Shown here piece after piece: positions 1-5,203 of a stretch of 7,625 nt of DNA. Below the pieces are notes generated by a model that saw only the letters and a program-made list of their open reading frames with translations, did no database searches and was not told the origin of the DNA. Location of the stretch: NCBI GenBank assembly GCA_049510055.1, contig JBEKZI010000097.1:1-7625 (forward strand), given 5' to 3'. This stretch comes from JALHTV01 sp049510055 (GTDB lineage Bacteria; Planctomycetota; Phycisphaerae; SM23-33). Positions within the stretch are counted from its first letter, which is position 1. The number at the start of each line of letters is the position of its first letter. The position numbers were made by a program, and so were the translations under genes.

Positions 1-703
1 GGCGGATCGTCGTCTCGTCGTCCTGGTAATACCGCTTGAAGGTCGTGCCGCCGTCGTCGACGAAGCGGACGAAGCAGTCGTCGCCGTTGCGGGCGGGCGT
101 GTTGGGGGAAAAAACCACCACGTCGCCCTCGCGGTAGTCCGGCTCCATCGAATCGCCCACCACCCGCGCGGCGAAGGCCTGGGCGTCGTGCACGTCCACG
201 CAGCGGATGTACTCGTCGGCCACGCTGGGGGGATAGTCCAGGTCGGTGAACTCCTGGGGGTATCCGGCCGAGACGCGGTTGATGATGGGCACGATCCCTC
301 CGGCCGAGATGGCCACGACGTTGCCCGCCCCGGTGGGGGATTTCAGCAGCCGCGCCACGTCCCGCTTGTGCGGAGCTTTTTTGCCCTTGCTCTCGCCCTC
401 GCCCCCATGGATCAACTCCCGCAGCACGCCGCGGAGGCGATGCACCTCGGCCTCCAACAGCTCATGCTCGTCGCGGACGTCGGACGGCGTGCGGGCCAGG
501 TGCGCCGGCTTGGTCAGGGCGCCCTTGTCCAGCTTCATCGCCTTTTCCATCGCCCGCAGGATGCCGTCGGCGGGGGGGTTCTTGGCCTTGCCCGTCTCGA
601 TGTGCGACAGATACGGCTTGCTGATGCCGGCGGCGGCGGCCAGGCGGTCCTGGGTCCACCCCAACTGCTCCCGATGCCGGCGGATGATCTGGCCGAGGCT
701 CAT
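1..703 (-). CDS. CI/LexA-like transcriptional repressor: XRE helix-turn-helix plus S24 self-cleaving domain (C-terminus cut by window edge)
   Basis: Phage-type repressor expected to bind operators in the cytosol and to inactivate itself by RecA-stimulated cleavage. 234 residues are visible. Residues 5-60 are an XRE/Cro-CI helix-turn-helix, with WTQDRLAAAAGISKPYLSHI as its core. Residues 78-100 look like a charged helical linker, followed by a Lys/Gly-rich hinge. From about 135 the S24 peptidase fold begins: an Ala146-Gly147 cleavage-type dipeptide in RVSAGYP, the catalytic serine Ser185 in GDSMEP, and the general-base Lys223 in TFKRYY. All three key elements are intact, so self-cleavage is plausible. 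The ATG at 701-703 has an AAGGAG ribosome binding site (714-719) 10 bp upstream and fits the family N-terminus. The N-terminal domain is XRE-type rather than the winged helix of cellular LexA, which points to a phage or mobile-element regulator. It diverges from the operon at 975 and is the obvious candidate to control it. The last few dozen residues lie outside the window. Confidence 0.93.
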   Translation of the reverse strand, partial: MSLGQIIRRHREQLGWTQDRLAAAAGISKPYLSHIETGKAKNPPADGILRAMEKAMKLDKGALTKPAHLARTPSDVRDEHELLEAEVHRLRGVLRELIHGGEGESKGKKAPHKRDVARLLKSPTGAGNVVAISAGGIVPIINRVSAGYPQEFTDLDYPPSVADEYIRCVDVHDAQAFAARVVGDSMEPDYREGDVVVFSPNTPARNGDDCFVRFVDDGGTTFKRYYQDDETTIR

Positions 704-751
704 GGTTTTCTGGCTCCTTGTCCCTGTGGCCGCCCCGGACGACGGGGAAGC

Positions 752-781
752 ATTCTACCGTATTCTATTCGATCAAAACAA
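752..781 (-). promoter_or_regulatory. Candidate sigma-70 promoter of the repressor gene
   Basis: On the minus strand TTGTTT (776-781) and TAGAAT (752-757) are separated by 18 bp. This would give a start near 745 and a leader of about 40 nt before the ATG at 703. A second TAGAAT at 762-767 lies exactly 10 bp away but has no good -35 partner. The -35 box overlaps the left arm of the inverted repeat 776-785, as expected for autoregulation. Inferred from sequence match only. Confidence 0.5.
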
Positions 782-838
782 GTCCAAAGTTAACAAAACA
801 GTGAATTTTTATGGAAATCTACTTGACAGGACTTGTTT
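776..838. promoter_or_regulatory. Candidate bipartite operator between the divergent promoters
   Basis: AAACAAGTCC at 776-785 is repeated as its exact reverse complement, GGACTTGTTT, at 829-838. The arms are perfect over 10 bp and their centres are 53 bp apart, close to five helical turns. The left arm overlaps the -35 box of the leftward promoter, and the right arm fills the spacer of the rightward promoter. An additional CAAGT-type box on the minus strand (821-825) lies 10 bp from the one at 831-835, and GTTAAC (789-794) sits between the arms. The arrangement fits cooperative binding of the XRE/S24 repressor to shut both promoters. The binding itself is inferred. Confidence 0.55.
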
Positions 839-850
839 ACTGGCTATGAT
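823..850 (+). promoter_or_regulatory. Strong sigma-70 promoter of the HTH / ABC-GNAT / terminase operon
   Basis: A consensus TTGACA (823-828) is followed after 16 bp by TATGAT (845-850), one mismatch from consensus. Transcription would start near 857, leaving an untranslated leader of about 118 nt before the ATG at 975. The box lies in the only clearly AT-rich stretch of the window. No other promoter this good was seen in front of the rightward genes. The right arm of the 776/829 inverted repeat sits inside the spacer, so a bound repressor should block polymerase. Confidence 0.7.
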
Positions 851-974
851 ACATCGGTCGCGGTCATGGTCATGTCAGCATCATGGATTCCACAGCTCGG
901 GAGGCCGGTGGACATCGCAACGGAACGCCCTCGGGGGGCGGGTGTATTAATCTTTTATTGACAGGAGGTTAGCC

Positions 975-1430
975 ATGACGCTTCCACTGACTGAAGGCAC
1001 GTGTCTCGCCAAGGAGCCCCTCAAGATCGATGACCGGGTCTTGGGGCGGGCCGAACTGCTGGCCGAGGGGGACCGGGAATTGATCCGAGCCGTGCTGGTG
1101 CACGGCCAGTCGGCGGCGTCCGTGGCCAGGATGATGCGAACGCCGCCGCGGACGATCCAGGCCCGCGTCCGGCGGCTGACGCGGCGGATAACCAGCCGGA
1201 CCTTCCTGGAAGCCGCGCGGGCCTTGCCGTACCTTTCGCCCGCCGACGCCGCCCTGGCGCGGATGCGCTATTGCCAGGGGGCCACCTACGGCGACCTCTG
1301 CCGCGACGTGAAGCTCACGCTCCATCAGGTGCGGAGGAACCTGGACCGCATCGCCGCGCAAGTCGAGACCATCAGCCGGATTTCCCACAGGGGTATCCCA
1401 TCGGCCCGCCTGGAGGCGCAGGCCCCCTAG
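975..1430 (+). CDS. Small tandem helix-turn-helix protein (sigma-70 region 4-like), first gene of the terminase operon
   Basis: A 151-residue, basic, probably cytosolic DNA-binding protein. Residues about 34-71 match the pattern of a sigma-70 region 4/LuxR-type helix-turn-helix: a G at 45, then ASVARMM, then RTIQARVRRL as recognition helix. Residues about 91-127 repeat the same pattern, with G102, then YGDLCRDV, then LHQVRRNLDRI, so the protein appears to hold two HTH units in tandem. It lacks sigma regions 2 and 3 and so is not a complete sigma factor. An AGGAGG site (963-968), 6 bp before the ATG, supports this start. It is the promoter-proximal gene, 41 bp upstream of the ABC-GNAT gene. 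It could be a transcription regulator of the unit or, by position near a large terminase and by its HTH content, a small-terminase-like DNA recognition subunit. Sequence alone does not decide. The family is not recognised with certainty. Confidence 0.85.
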   Translation: MTLPLTEGTCLAKEPLKIDDRVLGRAELLAEGDRELIRAVLVHGQSAASVARMMRTPPRTIQARVRRLTRRITSRTFLEAARALPYLSPADAALARMRYCQGATYGDLCRDVKLTLHQVRRNLDRIAAQVETISRISHRGIPSARLEAQAP

Positions 1431-1471
1431 GGGCCGCCGCCGCGGCTGCCGCCACTCGCATTGAAGAACCC

Positions 1472-2716
1472 TTGAACGCCACGCGCTGGACTATTTCCGT
1501 GAATGCTCGGATTCGTCGGCCTGCGCCGCGCCGCGCAAGTGCCCGGCGGTTGGCGGAGCTTTTCGGCCTGCGGGATGGGACATGGGAGACGCTGTACCGC
1601 AACTTCGAATTGACCGTCGAGCCGGGCCAGATCGTCGCCGTGATCGGGCCGTCGGGGGCGGGCAAGAGCGTCCTGCTGCGACAGGTGCTGGCGCGGCTGG
1701 ATGCAACGGCGCTGGCGACCGCCGACCTGGCCCGCAGCGATTCGCCCGCCATCGACGCGGTAGGCGATGGCCCGCTGGCCGAGCGGCTGGAGGTGCTCAG
1801 CCGCTGCGGCCTGGCGGAGGCGGCCGTGCTGGTCACGCCCGCTCGATGCCTTTCAGCCGGACAGGTGCATCGCCTCGCCCTGGCCAGGGCGTTGTGGCGG
1901 GCGCGGCGGGGCGGCGCGGGCCTGATCGTGGCCGATGAGTTCGCTGCGAATCTGGACGATGACACGACCGCCGCCCTGGCCGTCGGGGTCCGCAAGCAGG
2001 TCCGCGCGCAGGGCGTGGGCCTGCTAGCGGCCACGCCGCACGCGAACATCTTGGAGCACCTTCAGCCGGACAAGGTCATCGTCAAGCCGCTGGGCCGGCC
2101 GGCGTGGATTGTGACGCCGGATTGGTCCCGCCGCGGCGGCACGGGCAACGCGGCGTCCGGCTGGCCCATCCGGGCGGGCACGATCCGCGATTACCGCGCC
2201 CTGGCTGATTTTCACTATCTGGCTGGTCCGCCGGCCGCCCACAAGCGCGTGTACGTCATTCGCCGTCCGCGATTGTCTCTGCGGCGGCGCGGCGGCTGGG
2301 CGTCGGCGGCTGCCCCGGACGTGGCTGCGGTGCTGGTGATTTCTCCGCCGCTGATTAGCGTCGCCACCCGCGACGTCTCCGCCGCCGGGCGCTACGCCGT
2401 GGCCGCTTGCCGCAAGGGCCTTGTCCGGCTCAATGAGGAGGTCGAGTGCATCTCGCGTGTCATCGTGCACCCCACGTACCGTTCCTGCGGCCTGGCCGTG
2501 CGGCTGGTGCGGCACGCGCTGCGGACCAGCCCGGCGGCGGTGGTGGAGGCCCTGGCCGTGATGGGGCGGGTGCATCCATTCTTCGAACTGGCTGGCATGA
2601 TGAGCTGGTACGTCGGCGGGGCGGGCAAGTACGTCTATTACGACCATGTGGACGCCGCCCGCTCCGTCCGCAACGGCCCGCCGCGCCGGCGGCGCCGCCG
2701 AAAGATTCGTGTTTGA
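1472..2716 (+). CDS. ABC-type ATPase fused to a GNAT acetyltransferase domain (COG2401-like)
   Basis: A 414-residue protein without membrane segments, so not a transporter. The N-terminal half is an ABC ATPase: Walker A GPSGAGKS (59-66), signature LSAGQ (128-132), Walker B LIVADEF with Asp155 and Glu156 (151-157), D-loop ANLD (159-162) and H-loop His190. Only 61 residues separate Walker A from the signature and no clear Q-loop is seen, so the helical subdomain is reduced. Residues about 235-390 resemble a GNAT fold, with the acetyl-CoA loop region in RVIVHPTYRSCGLAVRLV (329-346). The C-terminus is strongly basic (405-413). This order matches COG2401, an ABC ATPase fused to a predicted acetyltransferase, whose substrate is unknown. 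No ATG suits the N-terminus. TTG at 1472 keeps the WTISVNA strand that leads such proteins; GTG at 1499 is the alternative. The ribosome binding site is weak. The terminase gene follows after 37 bp, suggesting joint function. Confidence 0.87.
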   Translation: MNATRWTISVNARIRRPAPRRASARRLAELFGLRDGTWETLYRNFELTVEPGQIVAVIGPSGAGKSVLLRQVLARLDATALATADLARSDSPAIDAVGDGPLAERLEVLSRCGLAEAAVLVTPARCLSAGQVHRLALARALWRARRGGAGLIVADEFAANLDDDTTAALAVGVRKQVRAQGVGLLAATPHANILEHLQPDKVIVKPLGRPAWIVTPDWSRRGGTGNAASGWPIRAGTIRDYRALADFHYLAGPPAAHKRVYVIRRPRLSLRRRGGWASAAAPDVAAVLVISPPLISVATRDVSAAGRYAVAACRKGLVRLNEEVECISRVIVHPTYRSCGLAVRLVRHALRTSPAAVVEALAVMGRVHPFFELAGMMSWYVGGAGKYVYYDHVDAARSVRNGPPRRRRRRKIRV

Positions 2717-2753
2717 GGTAACAGCCTCTCATTTTTCAGGGGAGATTTTTGAC

Positions 2754-4190
2754 ATGACCCAAACCGTAACGACGCCCGACGACTGGACCGCCCGTCCGCC
2801 GGCGGACCGCAAGGAGCTGGCCGCACTGGTGCGGGAAAAGTTTTCGCTGGCGGTCGGCGACGCAAGCCTCTGCCCGCATCATCAGTGCCCGCTGGATTAC
2901 CTGGCCGCCAGCTTTTTCGAGCAGGAGGACCTGCTGGTCTGGGCCAATCGCGGCGGCGGCAAGACGATGCTCGCGGCCGCGGCCACCGTGCTGGACGCCG
3001 TCTTCCGCCGCCCGGCCAAGATCCGCGTGCTGGGCGGCAGCTTCGACCAGTCCGATCGCCTGGCCGAGTACATCCGCGACATCCTGGCCGCCTACCCGCA
3101 CCTGCTAGAGGGGTCCTTCACGCGCCGGCGGGTGCGGCTGGCGGGCGGAAGCGAGATCCGCATGCTCGCCCAGAGCCAGCGCGCCGTCCGCGGCCAGCAC
3201 GTCCAGAAAATTCGCTGCGACGAGGTGGACCTGTTCGACGCGGAGGTCTGGCGCGCGGTGCAGTTCGCCACGCGGTCGTCGGAAGCCGCACGGGGGTCCA
3301 TCGAGGTGCTCAGCACGCTGCATCGGCCGGGCGGGCTGATGCAGGAGCTGGTGTCCTCGGCCCGCCGCGAAGGGCAAACGGGCGAGGGTTACCGGCTCAT
3401 CCAGTGGTGCCTGTGGGAGGTCATCGAGCCGTGCCCGCCGCAGCGGCCCTGCGCCGGCTGCCTGCTGGCCGACGACTGCCGCGGCGTGGCGCGGCGAGGG
3501 CGAGGATTTTTCCGCATCGACGACGCCATCGCCATCAAGGCCCGCTCCAGCCGCGCCGCCTGGGAGGCCGAGATGCTCTGCCTGGGCGCGACGCGGCAGT
3601 ATCTGGTGTTCGACGAGTTCGACCCCGCCCGGCACGTCGTCGAGCAGGCGTACGAACCGACCTGGCCGACGTACCGGGCGATCGACTTCGGCTACCGCAG
3701 CCCGCTGGTGTGCCTGTGGATTCAGCTCAGCCCGGCCGGCCAGGTGGGTGTGGTGGATGAATACGTCCGCAGCCGCCTGCCGGTGCCGCGACACGCCGAG
3801 GAGATCCTCCGCCGTGACGTGGGCCCGGTGGTGGCGACGTACGTGGACCCGGCCGGACGTGCCCGCGAGGCCACCAGCGGCGCCGCCTGCACCGAGATGC
3901 TCGCGGCCGCGGGCATCCCGTGCACCTGCCGGTCCAGCGCCATCGCCGAAGGGCTGGAGCTCATCCGCGCCGCCCTGGCCCCGGCCGCCGGCGCCCCCAG
4001 CCTGACCATCCACCCGCGATGCAAGCGGCTCATCGAGGCGTTTCAGAGCTACCACTATCCGCCGCCCGGCGCCGCCAGCCAGGACGGCGCCCCCGTCAAG
4101 GACGGCCCCGATCATCTCATCGACGCGCTTCGCTACTTCTTCATCAACCGCGCCCGGCCCAGGATTGCCATCGCCCGTAAGCGTTATTAG
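2754..4190 (+). CDS. Phage-type terminase large subunit (DNA-packaging ATPase and nuclease)
   Basis: A 478-residue protein, a usual length for TerL, the motor that pumps DNA into phage proheads and cuts it. The ATPase domain has Walker A ANRGGGKTM (Lys70, Thr71), Walker B IRCDEVDLFD (Asp156, Glu157) and a coupling-type STLH near 187-190. The C-terminal RNase H-like nuclease shows acidic residues at Asp311 (AIDFGY), Asp335/Glu336 (VVDEY), Asp365 (YVDP) and Asp453/Asp457 (DHLIDALRY). Both activities therefore look intact. Between the domains lies a four-cysteine knuckle (Cys227, Cys233, Cys236, Cys242) that could bind zinc or an iron-sulfur cluster. A CPHHQC cluster sits at 40-45. AGGGGAG (2738-2744) lies 9 bp before the chosen ATG; an upstream in-frame extension would overlap the ABC-GNAT gene. 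No portal, capsid or protease gene follows. The gene ends inside an intrinsic terminator, so it closes the operon. Confidence 0.92.
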   Translation: MTQTVTTPDDWTARPPADRKELAALVREKFSLAVGDASLCPHHQCPLDYLAASFFEQEDLLVWANRGGGKTMLAAAATVLDAVFRRPAKIRVLGGSFDQSDRLAEYIRDILAAYPHLLEGSFTRRRVRLAGGSEIRMLAQSQRAVRGQHVQKIRCDEVDLFDAEVWRAVQFATRSSEAARGSIEVLSTLHRPGGLMQELVSSARREGQTGEGYRLIQWCLWEVIEPCPPQRPCAGCLLADDCRGVARRGRGFFRIDDAIAIKARSSRAAWEAEMLCLGATRQYLVFDEFDPARHVVEQAYEPTWPTYRAIDFGYRSPLVCLWIQLSPAGQVGVVDEYVRSRLPVPRHAEEILRRDVGPVVATYVDPAGRAREATSGAACTEMLAAAGIPCTCRSSAIAEGLELIRAALAPAAGAPSLTIHPRCKRLIEAFQSYHYPPPGAASQDGAPVKDGPDHLIDALRYFFINRARPRIAIARKRY

Positions 4191-4218
4191 ACTCACGCTC
4201 CCATGGGTGAGTCTTTTT
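4189..4218 (+). terminator. Intrinsic terminator closing the terminase operon
   Basis: A perfect 8-bp stem AGACTCAC (4189-4196) / GTGAGTCT (4207-4214) with a 10-nt loop is followed directly by a T-tract (4214-4218). The stem begins within the terminase stop codon (4188-4190). The T-tract is only on the right, so it acts on rightward transcripts. Its loop and 3' arm contain the first ATG of the aminotransferase frame (4203). Confidence 0.8.
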
Positions 4219-5096
4219 CGCGACAAGTGCCACAAGTGCATCTCAACGGCCGGATCGTCCCAGCCGACCAGGCCGCCATCGGTGCGGCCGACGCCGGGCT
4301 GATCCACGGTGCGTCGGTGTTCACCACGATGTTGGTGCGTCACGGCAAGGTCTTTCGCCTGGATCGCCATCTGAATCGCCTGCTGGAAGCCGCTGAGCAC
4401 TTCGCCCTGCGGACCGACCTGCCTACCGGACAGGCAGGCGCGACGGCCCAGACGCTCACCGCCGCCGTGGCGGAATTGTTGGCCGCCAATGCCCTGACCG
4501 AGGCCCGCATGCGGATCACGCTGACGCCCGGGGCCGTGGACGGCCAGGGCCCGCCCACCACGCTGATCACGGCCGATCCGCTGCCGCCGCAGCCGCGGGA
4601 ATGGTACGAGCGCGGCGTCGGCGTGGTCATCAGCACGTTCCTGCAAAGCCGCACCGACCCGCTGGCCGGCTACAAGACCGGTTGCTACCTGCCGCGTCTG
4701 CTCGCCCGCCAACAGGCCGCCGCCAAGGGCATGGAGGAGGCGTTGTGGTTCACCACCGATCACCTGCTGGCCGAGGCGTGCTTCTGCAACGTGTTTTTGG
4801 TGCGGGAGGGGAGCGTCCTCACGCCGCCGCTGGACACGCCTGTGTTGCCGGGCATCGTCCGCGGGGCGGTGCTGGAATTGTGCGCGGCGGCCGGGGTCGC
4901 CTGCGAGGACCGCCGTCCGCTGACTATCCGCGACCTGCTGGCCGCGGAGGAGATTTTTTTGACCTCCGCCGTCAGCGGCATTCGTCCGGTGGTCCGCCTG
5001 GAGCGTCACGCGGTGGGCGGAGAAACGCCCGGTTCGGTGACGCGAAAGCTCATGGATGCCTATAATACGCTGTTGGACAAGGAGTGCCCGGCGTAA
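4203..5096 (+). CDS. Class IV PLP-dependent aminotransferase (branched-chain / D-amino acid aminotransferase / ADC lyase family)
   Basis: A 297-residue cytosolic fold-type IV PLP enzyme. The family start NGRIVPADQAAIGAADAG (15-32) is clear. The Schiff-base lysine is Lys158 in GYKTGCYLP. Glu191 in LAEACFCNVFLV should contact the PLP ring nitrogen. LTPPLDTPVLPGIVRG (206-221) and LTSAVSGIRPV (253-263) are the usual phosphate- and substrate-side motifs. The exact substrate cannot be told: IlvE-like transaminase, D-amino acid transaminase and 4-amino-4-deoxychorismate lyase share these motifs. The start is uncertain. ATG 4203 has no ribosome binding site and lies inside the terminator hairpin; in-frame GTG codons at 4227 and 4236 would fit the family N-terminus equally well. 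Residues 73-79 (LPTGQAG) are encoded by a 21-bp palindrome and look like an in-frame insertion. No promoter was recognised, and no functional link to the terminase gene is apparent. Confidence 0.9.
   Translation: MGESFSRQVPQVHLNGRIVPADQAAIGAADAGLIHGASVFTTMLVRHGKVFRLDRHLNRLLEAAEHFALRTDLPTGQAGATAQTLTAAVAELLAANALTEARMRITLTPGAVDGQGPPTTLITADPLPPQPREWYERGVGVVISTFLQSRTDPLAGYKTGCYLPRLLARQQAAAKGMEEALWFTTDHLLAEACFCNVFLVREGSVLTPPLDTPVLPGIVRGAVLELCAAAGVACEDRRPLTIRDLLAAEEIFLTSAVSGIRPVVRLERHAVGGETPGSVTRKLMDAYNTLLDKECPA
4418..4438. repeat. Short palindrome inserted in frame in the aminotransferase gene
   Basis: CCTGCCT (4418-4424) and AGGCAGG (4432-4438) form a perfect 7-bp stem with a 7-nt loop. The 21-bp unit is exactly seven codons long and codes for LPTGQAG, at a surface-loop position where relatives are usually shorter. 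It resembles the small dispersed palindromes found within genes of several uncultured bacterial groups; that comparison is from memory. Confidence 0.5.
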
Positions 5097-5132
5097 TCAT
5101 TTCTGACCTTGGTGGTCAATGGGCCGCCGTTA

Positions 5133-5163
5133 ATGGACGATGGACCATTGACGATGGACGATT
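5133..5163. repeat. 7-bp-periodic degenerate tandem repeat
   Basis: Four consecutive heptamers ATGGACG, ATGGACC, ATTGACG and ATGGACG, plus a partial unit ATT, fill most of the 107-bp gap between the aminotransferase and Nif3-like genes. Because one unit contains CCATTGAC (5145-5152), it can also pair with GTCAATGG (5115-5122). Confidence 0.7.
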
Positions 5164-5203
5164 CAAAAGCCCGACCATGTGCGTTTAGACCAAGGAGCAT
5201 CTC

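Noticed and set aside
572..578. Run of seven G (poly-C in the repressor coding strand) as a phase-variation site
   Set aside because: It encodes Pro-Pro in a well-formed HTH domain. A single 7-base run in high-GC DNA is not good evidence for slippage control.
188..950. Two rightward open frames across the repressor gene
   Set aside because: They are antisense to the XRE/S24 repressor, whose catalytic and DNA-binding motifs are unambiguous. One also runs through the divergent promoters.
958..963. Second TTGACA just before the ribosome binding site of the HTH gene, as a promoter
   Set aside because: There is no suitable -10 at the right distance, and transcription would begin within the coding region. 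The shared TTGACAGGA with 823-831 is probably coincidence.
1271..1471. N-terminal extension of the ABC-GNAT frame back to an ATG at 1271
   Set aside because: It overlaps the HTH gene by 160 bp, encodes Pro/Gly/Ala/Arg-rich sequence and has no ribosome binding site.
2646..2753. N-terminal extension of the terminase to 2646
   Set aside because: It overlaps the end of the ABC-GNAT gene; ATG 2754 has a good AGGGGAG site 9 bp upstream and a sensible N-terminus.
1..4218. A complete prophage
   Set aside because: No integrase, attachment site, portal, capsid, tail or lysis gene is visible, and the operon closes with a terminator against a metabolic gene. DNA left of the window cannot be assessed.
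3105..5009. Long open frame on the minus strand antisense to the terminase and aminotransferase genes
   Set aside because: It opposes two clear protein families, has low-complexity Gly/Arg/Gln-rich composition and no recognisable domain. Such frames are expected in high-GC DNA.
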